DNA of 13,976 nucleotides from JBHHXR01 sp046757205 (GCA_046757205.1 JBHHXR010000073.1:1-13976), one strand, 5' to 3'; shown: positions 1-7,409, counted from the stretch's first letter. Notes: generated from the letters alone by a model not told the origin. A program made the numbers and translations.

Positions 1-970
1 CCACCACGTTCTTCAGCCCCAGCCCGACCAGGTGCAGCGTCTCGTCGTCCGACCGCAGCAGCGAGCGTTCGCAGCCGATCGCGGTCACCGCGCCCGAGGT
101 CGCCACGCCGCCGCCGTCCTGGGTGCTGGTCCGCCACACCGCGTCCCAGCTTCCGAGATCAGTCCAGCCGCCCTCCAGCGGCACCACCGACAGGTTTTCG
201 GCGTGCTCCATGACCGCGTAGTCGATGGAAACCTCGCGCGCGCCGCCATAGCCCTGCGCGCCGAGACGAAAGAAACCGAGATCCTCGCCGCCCTCGTCGA
301 GCGCGGCGCGGCACGGTCCGATCAGATCGGGCGCATGGGATTCGAACGCATCGAGAATGTCGCCGACGCGGAACAGGAAGATCCCCGAATTCCACAGGTG
401 CCGGCCGGAGGCGATCATCGCCGCCGCGCGCCCGGCGTCGGGTTTTTCGACGAAGCGCAGCAGGTCCTGCGCCACCGGCGCGCCGTCAGAATGCGCGGCC
501 AGTTCCAGATAGCCGTAGCCGGTTTCCGCCCGGTCGGGCAGCACGCCGAAAGTCACCAGCCGTCCGGCCCGGGCCGCCGCCGCGCCTGCCGTGGCGGCGC
601 GGTGGAAGGCAGCGGGGTTGCCGATCAGGTGATCGGACGGCGCCACCAGCATCAGATCGTCCGGCCGCTCCGCCAGCACCAGCGCGGCGACCAGCACCGC
701 CGGGCCGGTATTGCGCCCCTCCGGCTCGACCAAGAGCCGCCCGTCCGACAAGCCCAACGCCTGCATCTGCTCAAGCGCCAGAAACCTGAAATCCGCGTGC
801 GTCAGCACCAGCGGGGCGTCGAAACCGTCGCCCCGAAGCCGCCGCAGGCTGGCCTGAAACAGACTCTCGCCGCCGAAGAGCGGCGCGAACTGCTTGGGAT
901 AGCTCTTGCGCGACAGGGGCCACAGCCGGGTGCCGCTGCCGCCGCACAGGATCACCGGATGGATCGGCAT
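1..970 (-). CDS. manC: Mannose-1-phosphate guanylyltransferase, ManC/CpsB type (3' end beyond the window)
   Basis: The enzyme makes GDP-mannose from mannose-1-phosphate and GTP in the cytoplasm, feeding capsule, exopolysaccharide or LPS sugar synthesis. From the ATG at 968-970, 323 codons are visible. Residues 9-28 carry the nucleotidyltransferase signature (CGGSGTRLWPLSRKSYPKQF), followed by APSDH (110-114), FVEKP (173-177), WNSGIF (193-198) and GWTDLGSWDAVW (268-279). All are hallmarks of the mannose-1-phosphate guanylyltransferase type II family. Many members are about 470 residues with a C-terminal cupin phosphomannose isomerase domain; whether that domain is present cannot be seen because the gene runs off the left edge. 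A GAGGAG sequence lies about 10 nt before the ATG. The 130 bp between it and the upstream dehalogenase gene shows no terminator with a T run and no clear promoter, so cotranscription is possible but unproven. The reading is from motifs; I am confident of the family and less so of which polysaccharide it serves. Confidence 0.9.
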   Translation of the reverse strand, partial: MPIHPVILCGGSGTRLWPLSRKSYPKQFAPLFGGESLFQASLRRLRGDGFDAPLVLTHADFRFLALEQMQALGLSDGRLLVEPEGRNTGPAVLVAALVLAERPDDLMLVAPSDHLIGNPAAFHRAATAGAAAARAGRLVTFGVLPDRAETGYGYLELAAHSDGAPVAQDLLRFVEKPDAGRAAAMIASGRHLWNSGIFLFRVGDILDAFESHAPDLIGPCRAALDEGGEDLGFFRLGAQGYGGAREVSIDYAVMEHAENLSVVPLEGGWTDLGSWDAVWRTSTQDGGGVATSGAVTAIGCERSLLRSDDETLHLVGLGLKNVV

Positions 971-1100
971 TTCTTACACGCTCCTCGATGGCCACCGGCT
1001 CGCCCGCATACCGGATTTGTACCGGCAAACGAGGGAACACAGAAGGATTTTCGCACGCCGTCAGGGGAAAGAAGCATACCCGCGGCCCGACGCCCCGGGG

Positions 1101-1985
1101 CTACGGCCCGGCGCGCAGACCCGACACGAAGCCGACCAGCGCCCCGGAAATCTCGTCCGGGCTGTCCTCCTGAACGAAGTGGGACCCCTTTACCGTCACC
1201 TCGGTCTGGTTCGGCCATGCCCGGCAGATGTCGCGCCGGCGGCCGGTCAGGATCGAACCGGGCTCCGCATTGACGAAGAGTTTGGGAATTTCCGTTGCCG
1301 CCAGGAATCCGGCATAGGCATCGACGATTTCGCGGACATCGGCCGGTTCTCCGGCGATCGGAATTTGGCGCGGCCAGGCCAGTGTCGGGCGGCGATGCTC
1401 GCCCGGGGCCGCGAAGGGCGCGCGGTAGGCCGCCATTTCCGCCTTCGTCAGATCGCGGATGACGGCGGCCGGCAGGATGCGCTCGACGAAGACGTTCTTT
1501 TGCAGAACCAGTTCCTCGCCGGCCGGCGAGCGCATGGCCTGAAATATCGCCCGCGCGGCCTCCGGCCAATCGTCCCAGGACGGAAAGGCGCCGGTGATGG
1601 CCTCCATGTAGGCGATACCCTGCACGCGACGGGGGTGGCGCGCCGCCCAGTCGAACCCGAGCGCAGAGCCCCAGTCGTGGACCACCAGAACCGTATTCGC
1701 CTTCACGCCCAGCGCCTCCCAGGCGGCATCGAGATACGACCGGTGCTCGATGAAGGTGTAACTGCCGGGCCCGGAGGCGGGCAGCTTGTCGCTGTCGCCC
1801 ATGCCGATCAGATCGACCGCGATGCAGCGTCCGAGCGGCGCGAGGTTCGGCATGATGTTGCGCCACAGGTACGACGACGTCGGGTTGCCGTGCTGAAAGA
1901 CGATGGGGTCGCCTTCCCCCATCTCGGCATAGGCCATGCGCCGGCCGTTTACGGTCACGAATTTCTTCTCGGGAAGCCGAGGCAA
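1101..1985 (-). CDS. Haloalkane dehalogenase, LinB/DhaA-like (HLD-II) alpha/beta hydrolase
   Basis: Haloalkane dehalogenases (EC 3.8.1.5) hydrolyse carbon-halogen bonds to an alcohol and halide. With a TTG start at 1983-1985 the protein is 294 aa, close to LinB (about 296 aa). Expected active-site residues are all in place: HGNPTSSYLW with halide-binding Asn34, VVHDWGSALGF with nucleophile Asp104 and halide-binding Trp105, YMEAI with catalytic Glu128, and GSHFVQEDSPDEI with base His269. Other stretches typical of this subfamily are LIGMGDSDKL, RPTLAWPRQIPIAG and NAEPG. The start is chosen because AGGAGGT sits five bases before the TTG, and the protein then begins just before the conserved EKKF segment. 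A longer frame opens with GTG at 2039 but has a poor ribosome site. The segment after Glu128 (ITGAFPSW) appears one residue longer than in the LinB and DhaA sequences I remember. No signal peptide is seen. The natural substrate cannot be read from sequence. Confidence 0.9.
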   Translation of the reverse strand: MPRLPEKKFVTVNGRRMAYAEMGEGDPIVFQHGNPTSSYLWRNIMPNLAPLGRCIAVDLIGMGDSDKLPASGPGSYTFIEHRSYLDAAWEALGVKANTVLVVHDWGSALGFDWAARHPRRVQGIAYMEAITGAFPSWDDWPEAARAIFQAMRSPAGEELVLQKNVFVERILPAAVIRDLTKAEMAAYRAPFAAPGEHRRPTLAWPRQIPIAGEPADVREIVDAYAGFLAATEIPKLFVNAEPGSILTGRRRDICRAWPNQTEVTVKGSHFVQEDSPDEISGALVGFVSGLRAGP

Positions 1986-1990
1986 TCGAC

Positions 1991-1997
1991 ACCTCCT
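1991..1997 (-). promoter_or_regulatory. Shine-Dalgarno site that fixes a TTG start for the dehalogenase
   Basis: On the minus strand the sequence reads AGGAGGT, then GTCGA, then TTG (1985-1983). A near-perfect anti-Shine-Dalgarno match at 5-nt spacing supports TTG as the initiation codon rather than the GTG 18 codons upstream. Confidence 0.75.
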
Positions 1998-2062
1998 GCG
2001 GTTTGACGGAGCGTAGCGGACAAGCGGTGCCGGTGTCACCTCGTTGTGGACAGAGACTGATC

Positions 2063-2139
2063 TGGCGACCCCGACAGGATTCGAACCTGTGACCTACCGC
2101 TTAGGAGGCGGTCGCTCTATCCTGCTGAGCTACGGGGCC
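2063..2139 (-). tRNA. tRNA-Arg (anticodon CCT), CCA encoded
   Basis: The 77-nt minus-strand sequence folds as a standard cloverleaf. The acceptor stem is GGCCCCG with CGGGGTC (one G-U pair), the D arm is GCTC/GAGC, the anticodon stem is ACCGC/GCGGT with loop CTCCTAA, the variable loop is AGGTC, and the T arm is ACAGG-TTCGAAT-CCTGT. A discriminator G and an encoded CCA follow. Anticodon CCT reads AGG, a rare codon in a genome this GC-rich. The gene has its own promoter-like sequence just upstream. No T-rich terminator follows before the dehalogenase gene 77 nt downstream on the same strand. Confidence 0.97.
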
Positions 2140-2150
2140 GTCGGTCCTGT

Positions 2151-2180
2151 TCAGTAGGTCGGGCGGGCGGGGTATGTCAA
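2151..2180 (-). promoter_or_regulatory. Promoter of tRNA-Arg(CCT)
   Basis: Minus strand: a consensus -35 box TTGACA (2180-2175), an 18-nt spacer and a -10-like TACTGA (2156-2151). Its position predicts a transcript start only a few bases before the mature tRNA 5' end. The -10 is an imperfect match. Confidence 0.6.
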
Positions 2181-2238
2181 ACCCTGTGTTGCCTGCCCGG
2201 CCCCGGTTCGCGGCCACAGTGCACGGAGGCTCCGCAGA

Positions 2239-3408
2239 ATGCGCATCACCGAAATCCGCAACGCCACGGCAGCGATGGCGGCGGGCATCGCCAACGCCTA
2301 TATCGATTTCTCGGCGATGACGGCGAGCGTGGTCGCGCTCGTCACCGACGTCATCCGCGACGGCCGGCCGGTGATCGGCTTCGGCTTCAACTCCAACGGA
2401 CGCTACGCCGCGAGGGGGCTGCTGGACGAGCGTTTCCTGCCGCGGCTGCGCCGGGCGGAGCCGGAGGACTACAACGACGCCGGCGGCAATCTCGACCCGC
2501 ACAAGGTCTGGGACATCCTGTTCGCCAACGAAAAACCCGGCGGCCACGGCGAGCGGTCGGTGGCCATCGGCGTCGTCGACATGGCGGCGTGGGACGCTGC
2601 GGCGAAGATCGAGGGCGTGCCGCTGTACCGCCTGCTGGCCGACCGCTACCGGGACGGGGTGGCCGACGAAAAGGTCTGGGTCTACGCCGCCGGCGGCTAT
2701 TACGCGCCGGGCAAGGGGCTGGGCGCGCTGAAGGACGAGATGCGCTCCTATCTCGAGCGCGGCTATGCCTGCGTCAAGATGAAGATCGGCGGCGCCTCGC
2801 TGGAACAGGATCTGCGCCGCATCGAGGCGGTGCTGGATGTGCTCGGCGGCGACGGCGGCAGGCTCTGCGTCGACGCCAACGGGCGCTTCGACCTGGCCGG
2901 GGCGCTGGCTTACGGCGAGGCCATCGAGCCTTACGGCCTGCGCTGGTACGAAGAGGCCGGCGATCCGCTCGATTTCGAGTTGCAGGCGCGGTTGGCCGAG
3001 GCCTACGCGCCGCCGCTCGCCACCGGCGAGAACCTGTTTTCCATGCCCGACGCGCGCAACCTGGCGCGTTACGGCGGCATGCGCGCCGGCCATGACGTGA
3101 TGCAGTTCGACTGCGCACTGTCCTATGGCCTGGTGGAATACTTGCGCACGCTGGAGATGCTGGAGGCGCACGGGTTTTCGCGCCGTGACGTGGTGCCCCA
3201 CGGCGGCCATCAGATGTCGCTCAACATCGCGGCCGGGCTGGGGCTTGGGGGCAACGAGAGCTACCCGGACGTGTTCGCGCCGTTCGGCGGGTTCGCCGAC
3301 GGCACGCCGGTGGAAAACGGCGAGGTCGGCCTGCCCGACGCCCCGGGCATCGGCTTCGAGCGGAAATCGGCGCTGATCGCCGAGATGCGGCGGGTGACGG
3401 AAACCTGA
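2239..3408 (+). CDS. tarD: D(-)-tartrate dehydratase, enolase superfamily (mandelate racemase/muconate lactonizing group)
   Basis: Enzymes of this family dehydrate D-tartrate to oxaloacetate using Mg2+ (EC 4.2.1.81); the characterised example is from Bradyrhizobium. The 389-residue length and many strings fit that enzyme as I remember it: ANAYIDF and GFNSNGRY near the N terminus, NEKPGGHGERSVAIG (98-112), VYAAGGYYAPGKG, KMKIGG, VDANGRF, WYEEAGDPLD, ATGENLF, and HGGHQMSLNIAAGLGLGGNE (321-340). Likely metal ligands are Asp212, Glu238 and Glu264, with acid/base residues Lys182 of the KMK motif and His321. GGAGG lies about 9 nt upstream of the ATG. No transporter, regulator or other tartrate gene flanks it. 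A related sugar-acid dehydratase is the alternative, but the GGHGERS and HGGHQMS strings favour D-tartrate. Confidence 0.88.
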   Translation: MRITEIRNATAAMAAGIANAYIDFSAMTASVVALVTDVIRDGRPVIGFGFNSNGRYAARGLLDERFLPRLRRAEPEDYNDAGGNLDPHKVWDILFANEKPGGHGERSVAIGVVDMAAWDAAAKIEGVPLYRLLADRYRDGVADEKVWVYAAGGYYAPGKGLGALKDEMRSYLERGYACVKMKIGGASLEQDLRRIEAVLDVLGGDGGRLCVDANGRFDLAGALAYGEAIEPYGLRWYEEAGDPLDFELQARLAEAYAPPLATGENLFSMPDARNLARYGGMRAGHDVMQFDCALSYGLVEYLRTLEMLEAHGFSRRDVVPHGGHQMSLNIAAGLGLGGNESYPDVFAPFGGFADGTPVENGEVGLPDAPGIGFERKSALIAEMRRVTET

Positions 3409-3430
3409 GCGCGGCGCACGGCGATGTGGC

Positions 3431-3458
3431 TTGCGCTGTCCGTGCCATGGCTTAGTCT
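3431..3458 (+). promoter_or_regulatory. Candidate promoter for the M48 protease gene
   Basis: TTGCGC (3431-3436), a 16-nt spacer and TAGTCT (3453-3458), placed 40 nt before the ATG. The same TAGTCT -10 with a 16-nt spacer occurs before dnaN. The match is moderate and visual only. Confidence 0.4.
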
Positions 3459-3498
3459 GGTACGCAACACCAACCGGCCACGGATACGGAGCCGACCG

Positions 3499-4989
3499 AT
3501 GCCCCACATCAGGCTGATACTCGCCATCGTCCTCGGCGCGGCGCTGATGGCGGCCGGCGCATCGCCGCCGCCGGCCGCCGCGCAGAACCGGTCGCGCGGC
3601 GCCCAGGAACAGAAGACCGGCGACCAGACCCACCCGAAGATCCTCGCCCGGTACGGCGGCGAGATCCGCAACCAGCAGGTCAGCGACTACGTCACGCGGA
3701 TCGGACGCAAGCTCGCGCGGTATTCCTCGCAGCCACGGGCAAGATGGACCTTCACCGTGCTCGACACGCCGGAAGTGAACGCCTTCGCCATCCCCGGTGG
3801 CTATGTCTACGTCACCCGCGGGCTGCTGGCGCTGGCCAACAGCGAGGCGGAACTGGCCGGCGTGCTGGGCCACGAGATCGGCCACGTCACCGCGGGCCAC
3901 GTGGCCAGCCGCCGCGAACGCAGCAACGAGGCCGGGCTCGGCGTCCTGCTTGGCGCCGTGGTCGGCGGGCTGCTCGGCGGCAAGGAGGGGTTGCGCCAAG
4001 GGCTGGAGCTTTCCACGCGCGTCGCCGCCGGCTACGTGGCGCGGCACTCGCAGGAGCAGGAATTCGCCGCCGACAAGATCGGCGTGCGCATCCTGGCGCG
4101 GGCCGGCTACGACACCTTCGCGCAGGCCGATTTCCTCGACAACATGGCCGAAAAGGCGCGGCTCGACGCCAGGCTGCAGGGCAAGGCCTACAACCCGAAC
4201 GCCGTCAGCTTCTTCGCCTCGCATCCGGCGACGGCGGACCGCGTGCGCCGGGCCATCGAGGCGGCGCGGCGCCAGGGCGCGCGGGTGGGCGCCGGTGCGC
4301 CGCGCAACGAACGGCGCTACATGCTGCTGATCGACGGCATGATCTACGGCGACAGCCGCCAGCAGGGGCTGGTGCGCGGACGCCGCTTCAGCCACCCGGT
4401 GCTGCGCTTCACCTACCGCGTGCCGGCCGGTTTCCACATCGCCAATTCCGCCGCGGCGGTAACCGCGATGGGACCTTCCGGCAGCCGCCTGATCCTCGAC
4501 AGCCGGAAATACCGCGGAGAGCGGCTCGACCGCTACATCTCCCGCAACTGGGCGCCGGCGATCTCCCGCATACACCGCGCCGGAAGACTCACCGGCCTCA
4601 GGAGGACCGGGGTGAACGGCCTCGACGCCGCAACCGCCTCGATGCCGGTCCGCATCGGTGCGCAAAACATGCTGGCGCAGCTTGCGGCGATTCGTCTCGA
4701 CGGCCGGATCTACCGGCTGATCGGCGTCAGCCCCGTCGGCGACCGTGCGACCCAGCGCGGCATCGCCAAGGCGATACGGTCCTTCCGCGCGCTGTCGCGG
4801 GCCGAGGCCGCCGGGCTCAAACCCTACCGCATCCGGGTTCACGAGGTCCGCAGCGGCGATACCATCGCCGGCCTGTCGCGCCTGATGCGGGTCGAAGCGT
4901 TCCCGCAGGACCATTTCCGGACGCTGAACGGCTATGACGACGGCAACGCGATGCGCGCCGGCGACATCGTGAAACTGGTGGTCGAATAG
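3499..4989 (+). CDS. Secreted M48 zinc metalloprotease (BepA-like catalytic domain) with C-terminal LysM-like segment
   Basis: This is probably a periplasmic protease. The 496-residue product starts with a signal peptide (residues 1 to about 29: charged start, hydrophobic core from LILAIVLG, Ala-rich cleavage region; no lipobox Cys). The M48 domain has the zinc motif HEIGH (125-129) and a likely third ligand in EFAAD (Glu188, Asp192). SHPATADRV at about 241-249 resembles the HPxTxxR segment of BepA/YfgC. Residues 270-435 form a second region typical of alphaproteobacterial M48 proteins (VRGRRFSHP, FTYRVPAGFHIAN). Residues 444-496 look like a LysM fold (VRSGDTIAGLSRLM, RTLNGYD, MRAGDIVKL), suggesting peptidoglycan binding. 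Unlike E. coli BepA, no TPR tail is evident. The ATG at 3499 is preferred over the upstream ATG at 3424 because it gives a clean signal peptide and has GGAG upstream. The kinase gene begins 5 bp after the stop codon. Confidence 0.88.
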   Translation: MPHIRLILAIVLGAALMAAGASPPPAAAQNRSRGAQEQKTGDQTHPKILARYGGEIRNQQVSDYVTRIGRKLARYSSQPRARWTFTVLDTPEVNAFAIPGGYVYVTRGLLALANSEAELAGVLGHEIGHVTAGHVASRRERSNEAGLGVLLGAVVGGLLGGKEGLRQGLELSTRVAAGYVARHSQEQEFAADKIGVRILARAGYDTFAQADFLDNMAEKARLDARLQGKAYNPNAVSFFASHPATADRVRRAIEAARRQGARVGAGAPRNERRYMLLIDGMIYGDSRQQGLVRGRRFSHPVLRFTYRVPAGFHIANSAAAVTAMGPSGSRLILDSRKYRGERLDRYISRNWAPAISRIHRAGRLTGLRRTGVNGLDAATASMPVRIGAQNMLAQLAAIRLDGRIYRLIGVSPVGDRATQRGIAKAIRSFRALSRAEAAGLKPYRIRVHEVRSGDTIAGLSRLMRVEAFPQDHFRTLNGYDDGNAMRAGDIVKLVVE

Positions 4990-4994
4990 GGCCC

Positions 4995-5888
4995 GTGCGC
5001 GGGCCGCCGTCACAGCCGGTTCCGCCGGTCCGCGCAGCGCTCCGCGACGCCGGCCTGCTGCCGCCGGGCGCAGCGCTGGCGCCGCTCGGCGGGGGGCGGA
5101 CGAATGTGGTCTGGCGGTTTGCCTCCGGCGAAGGCGATCTGGTCGCCAAGCTGTATCTCGCCGGGCCCGGCAATCCGCTATTCCCCAACGACGCAGCCGC
5201 CGAAGGGCCCGGCCGGCGCCATCTGCGGGGCGCCGGGCTCGCCCCCGACCGGGTGGCGATGCGGGCGGCGGCCGGCCGTCCGCTGCTGGTCTATCGCCAC
5301 GTCGCCGGGCCGCGCGGATGCACCGATGCCGCGCAGGCGGCCGCCCTCCTGCGCCGGCTTCACGGGACGCCGGCGCCGCCGCCGGCACTGCGCCGCGCCG
5401 CGTCGGACGCGCCCGCGCTGCTGGCCGCCGGGCACGCCATCCTCGACCTCTGCCCCGGTCGCGACGCGAACCGCCTGCGCCGGCTCGCGCCACGGATTTC
5501 GGCGGATGACGCCGCGCCGCCGCCGGCCTGTCTGATCCACGGCGACGTCACCCCGGGCAACCTGGTGCGGGGCCCCGACGGCCTGCGCCTCATCGACTGG
5601 CAGTGCCCGGCCATCGGCGACCCGGTGGAGGATGTCGCGCTCTTCCTGTCGCCGGCGATGCAGACGGTGCATGGCGGCGGGCCGCTTCCGGGCGCGCAGC
5701 GCTCCGCGTTTCTCGGCGCTCTCATGTCGCAACCGCTGGCCGCGCGCTACCGGCGTCTGGCGCCGCTTTTTCACTGGCGCATGGCCGCCTATTGCCTGTG
5801 GAAAGTGGCGCGGGGCGACGCCAGCTACCGGGCCGGACAGGAAGCCGAGACGCGGGCGCTGGACGCCTGCGTGTCAGAGCAGCACTGA
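4995..5888 (+). CDS. APH/choline-kinase-fold phosphotransferase, substrate unknown
   Basis: This 297-residue protein has the aminoglycoside phosphotransferase/choline kinase fold, which transfers ATP gamma-phosphate to small hydroxylated molecules. Visible landmarks are GGGRTNVVWRF (32-42), a probable ATP-binding Lys52 in LVAKLYL, LLRRLHG (118-124), the catalytic loop HGDVTPGN (182-189; catalytic Asp184, metal-binding Asn189) and IDWQCPAIGDPVEDVA (200-215), where Asp201 replaces the Asp of DFG. The start is GTG, with a weak AGGG just upstream, and lies 5 bp after the M48 protease stop, so the two are probably cotranscribed. Its last 15 bp overlap the 3' end of ubiB on the other strand. Choline or ethanolamine kinase-like activity is possible given the WQCPAIGDP segment, and sugar kinase activity is another option. 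I cannot name the substrate. Resistance to aminoglycosides is not supported by anything seen. Confidence 0.8.
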   Translation: MRGPPSQPVPPVRAALRDAGLLPPGAALAPLGGGRTNVVWRFASGEGDLVAKLYLAGPGNPLFPNDAAAEGPGRRHLRGAGLAPDRVAMRAAAGRPLLVYRHVAGPRGCTDAAQAAALLRRLHGTPAPPPALRRAASDAPALLAAGHAILDLCPGRDANRLRRLAPRISADDAAPPPACLIHGDVTPGNLVRGPDGLRLIDWQCPAIGDPVEDVALFLSPAMQTVHGGGPLPGAQRSAFLGALMSQPLAARYRRLAPLFHWRMAAYCLWKVARGDASYRAGQEAETRALDACVSEQH

Positions 5889-7406
5889 CAGAACCGCGGC
5901 GATGCCGCCGCCGGCAACCGCGCCGCCCGCCGCCCACAGCCAGGCCGGAACCGCCGGGCCGCCCTTTTTCGGCTCGGCCGGGGCATGGGCGCGGATGATC
6001 GCCTCTTCCGCGATGGTCGGCAGCATCGGTCCGTAGCGGGACAGTATCTTCACGGTCGCCGTCAGGTCGCGGATGACGGCGCGCGGGCCGAGGTTGTCGC
6101 GAATGTACTTCTCGACCACCGGGCGGGCCACTTCCCACATGTTGAGCTCCGGGTTCAGCCCGCGCGCCACGCCCTCGACCACGACCATCGTGCGTTGCAG
6201 CAGGATCAGTTCGGTGCGCGTCTGCATGCCGAACTGCTCGGTCACCTCGAACAGATGCGCCAGCAGCCGGGCCATGGAAATATGGCTTGCCTCCTGGCCG
6301 AAGATCGGCTCGCCGACCGAACGCAGCGCCTGCGAGAAGGCGTGAACGTCGCGGTCGGCGGGAACATAGCCGGCCTCGAAATGCACCTCCGCCACGCGGT
6401 CGTAGTCGCGCCGGATGAAGCCCATGAGGATTTCCGCGTAGACCCGCCTGGTATAGGTATCGATCCGGCCCATGATGCCGAAATCCATCGCCACAACGGT
6501 GCCGTTCGCCGCCAGCTTCAGGTTTCCCTGGTGCATGTCGGCATGAAAGAACCCGTCGCGCAGCGCGGTGCGCAGAAAGATCTGGATGATGCGGGCGGCG
6601 AGTTCCTCGGTGTCGTGGCCCGAGGCCTTCAGGGCTTCGAAATCGCCGAACGGGATGCCTTCGGCCCATTCCGTGGTCATCACGCGCCGCGACGACAGTT
6701 CCCATACCAGGGCCGGCACCCGCCAGCCGGGATCGTTCTCCGTCTTGGCGCGGTACTCGTCGGCCGCCGCCGCTTCCATCCGCAGGTCGAGTTCCTCCTG
6801 CACGACACCGGCAAAATGCTCCACCACGTCGGTCGGTTTCAGGCGGCGCGAAAAAGGCGCCAGTATCTCGATCATCCGGGCAGCCAGGAAAAAGGCATCG
6901 ACATCGCGCAGAAAGGCCCGCTCGATGCCCGGGCGCAGAACCTTGACCGCCACCACCTGCCCGGTGTCGCGCAGCACGGCGCGGTGCACCTGGGCCAGCG
7001 ACGCCGCCGCGACGGGTTCGCTGAATTCGGCGAATGTCTGGTCAACGTCGCAACCGAGATCGCGGCCGACCTCCCGGCGCGCCTCGTCGACCGGAAACGG
7101 CGGCAGCTTGTCCTGCAGGATCCGCAGCTGGGCGGCCAGCTCCTCGCCGACAACGTCGGGACGGGTCGAGAACATCTGGCCAAACTTGATGTAGGCCGGG
7201 CCCAGCGCCGTGACCGCGCGCAGGATCGGCGGCTGCGCCGGGTCGCCGCTGTAGCCCAGCCATTTGAACGGCCAGCCCAGCACGCGGGCGGCAATGCGCA
7301 GGCTGCGCGGCGCCTCCACCATCTCCAGCACCTGACGCATGGCGCCGGTCCGCTCGAAGGTGGCGCCGGTGCGGATCAGGCGCCAGATATTGTGCGGCCC
7401 GCGCAC
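5874..7406 (-). CDS. ubiB: UbiB, ABC1/ADCK/COQ8-family atypical kinase for ubiquinone synthesis
   Basis: UbiB supports ubiquinone biosynthesis at the inner membrane. COQ8/UbiB proteins are ATPases that act on the CoQ pathway rather than hydroxylases, despite older annotation. The 510-residue protein shows the family signature KFGQ (74-77), the Ala-rich nucleotide loop VAAASLAQVHRA (132-143), Lys155 in VAVKVLRPG, the HADMHQGN loop (288-295, Asp290/Asn295) and DFG (308-310). The C terminus (about 488-510, WLWAAGGAVAGGGIAAVLSVLL-like) is a hydrophobic anchor expected for the family. Translation starts at a GTG (7404-7406), 3 bp after the ubiE stop, so translational coupling to ubiE is likely. 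The 3' end overlaps the convergent kinase gene by 15 bp. Confidence 0.95.
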   Translation of the reverse strand: MRGPHNIWRLIRTGATFERTGAMRQVLEMVEAPRSLRIAARVLGWPFKWLGYSGDPAQPPILRAVTALGPAYIKFGQMFSTRPDVVGEELAAQLRILQDKLPPFPVDEARREVGRDLGCDVDQTFAEFSEPVAAASLAQVHRAVLRDTGQVVAVKVLRPGIERAFLRDVDAFFLAARMIEILAPFSRRLKPTDVVEHFAGVVQEELDLRMEAAAADEYRAKTENDPGWRVPALVWELSSRRVMTTEWAEGIPFGDFEALKASGHDTEELAARIIQIFLRTALRDGFFHADMHQGNLKLAANGTVVAMDFGIMGRIDTYTRRVYAEILMGFIRRDYDRVAEVHFEAGYVPADRDVHAFSQALRSVGEPIFGQEASHISMARLLAHLFEVTEQFGMQTRTELILLQRTMVVVEGVARGLNPELNMWEVARPVVEKYIRDNLGPRAVIRDLTATVKILSRYGPMLPTIAEEAIIRAHAPAEPKKGGPAVPAWLWAAGGAVAGGGIAAVLSVLL

Positions 7407-7409
7407 GCC

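Noticed and set aside
32..1273. Long plus-strand open frame opposite manC and the dehalogenase
   Set aside because: Arg/His/Gln-rich translation without family motifs. It lies antisense to two well-supported genes and is explained by high GC content.
2063..2139. tRNA-Arg as an integration (att) site of a mobile element carrying the dehalogenase
   Set aside because: I found no integrase gene and no second copy of the tRNA 3' end in the window, and the composition of the neighbours looks native.
2101..5493. 1130-codon minus-strand open frame
   Set aside because: It runs antisense through the tartrate dehydratase, M48 protease and kinase genes. Its low-complexity Arg/Ala/Gly composition and lack of motifs mark it as a high-GC shadow.
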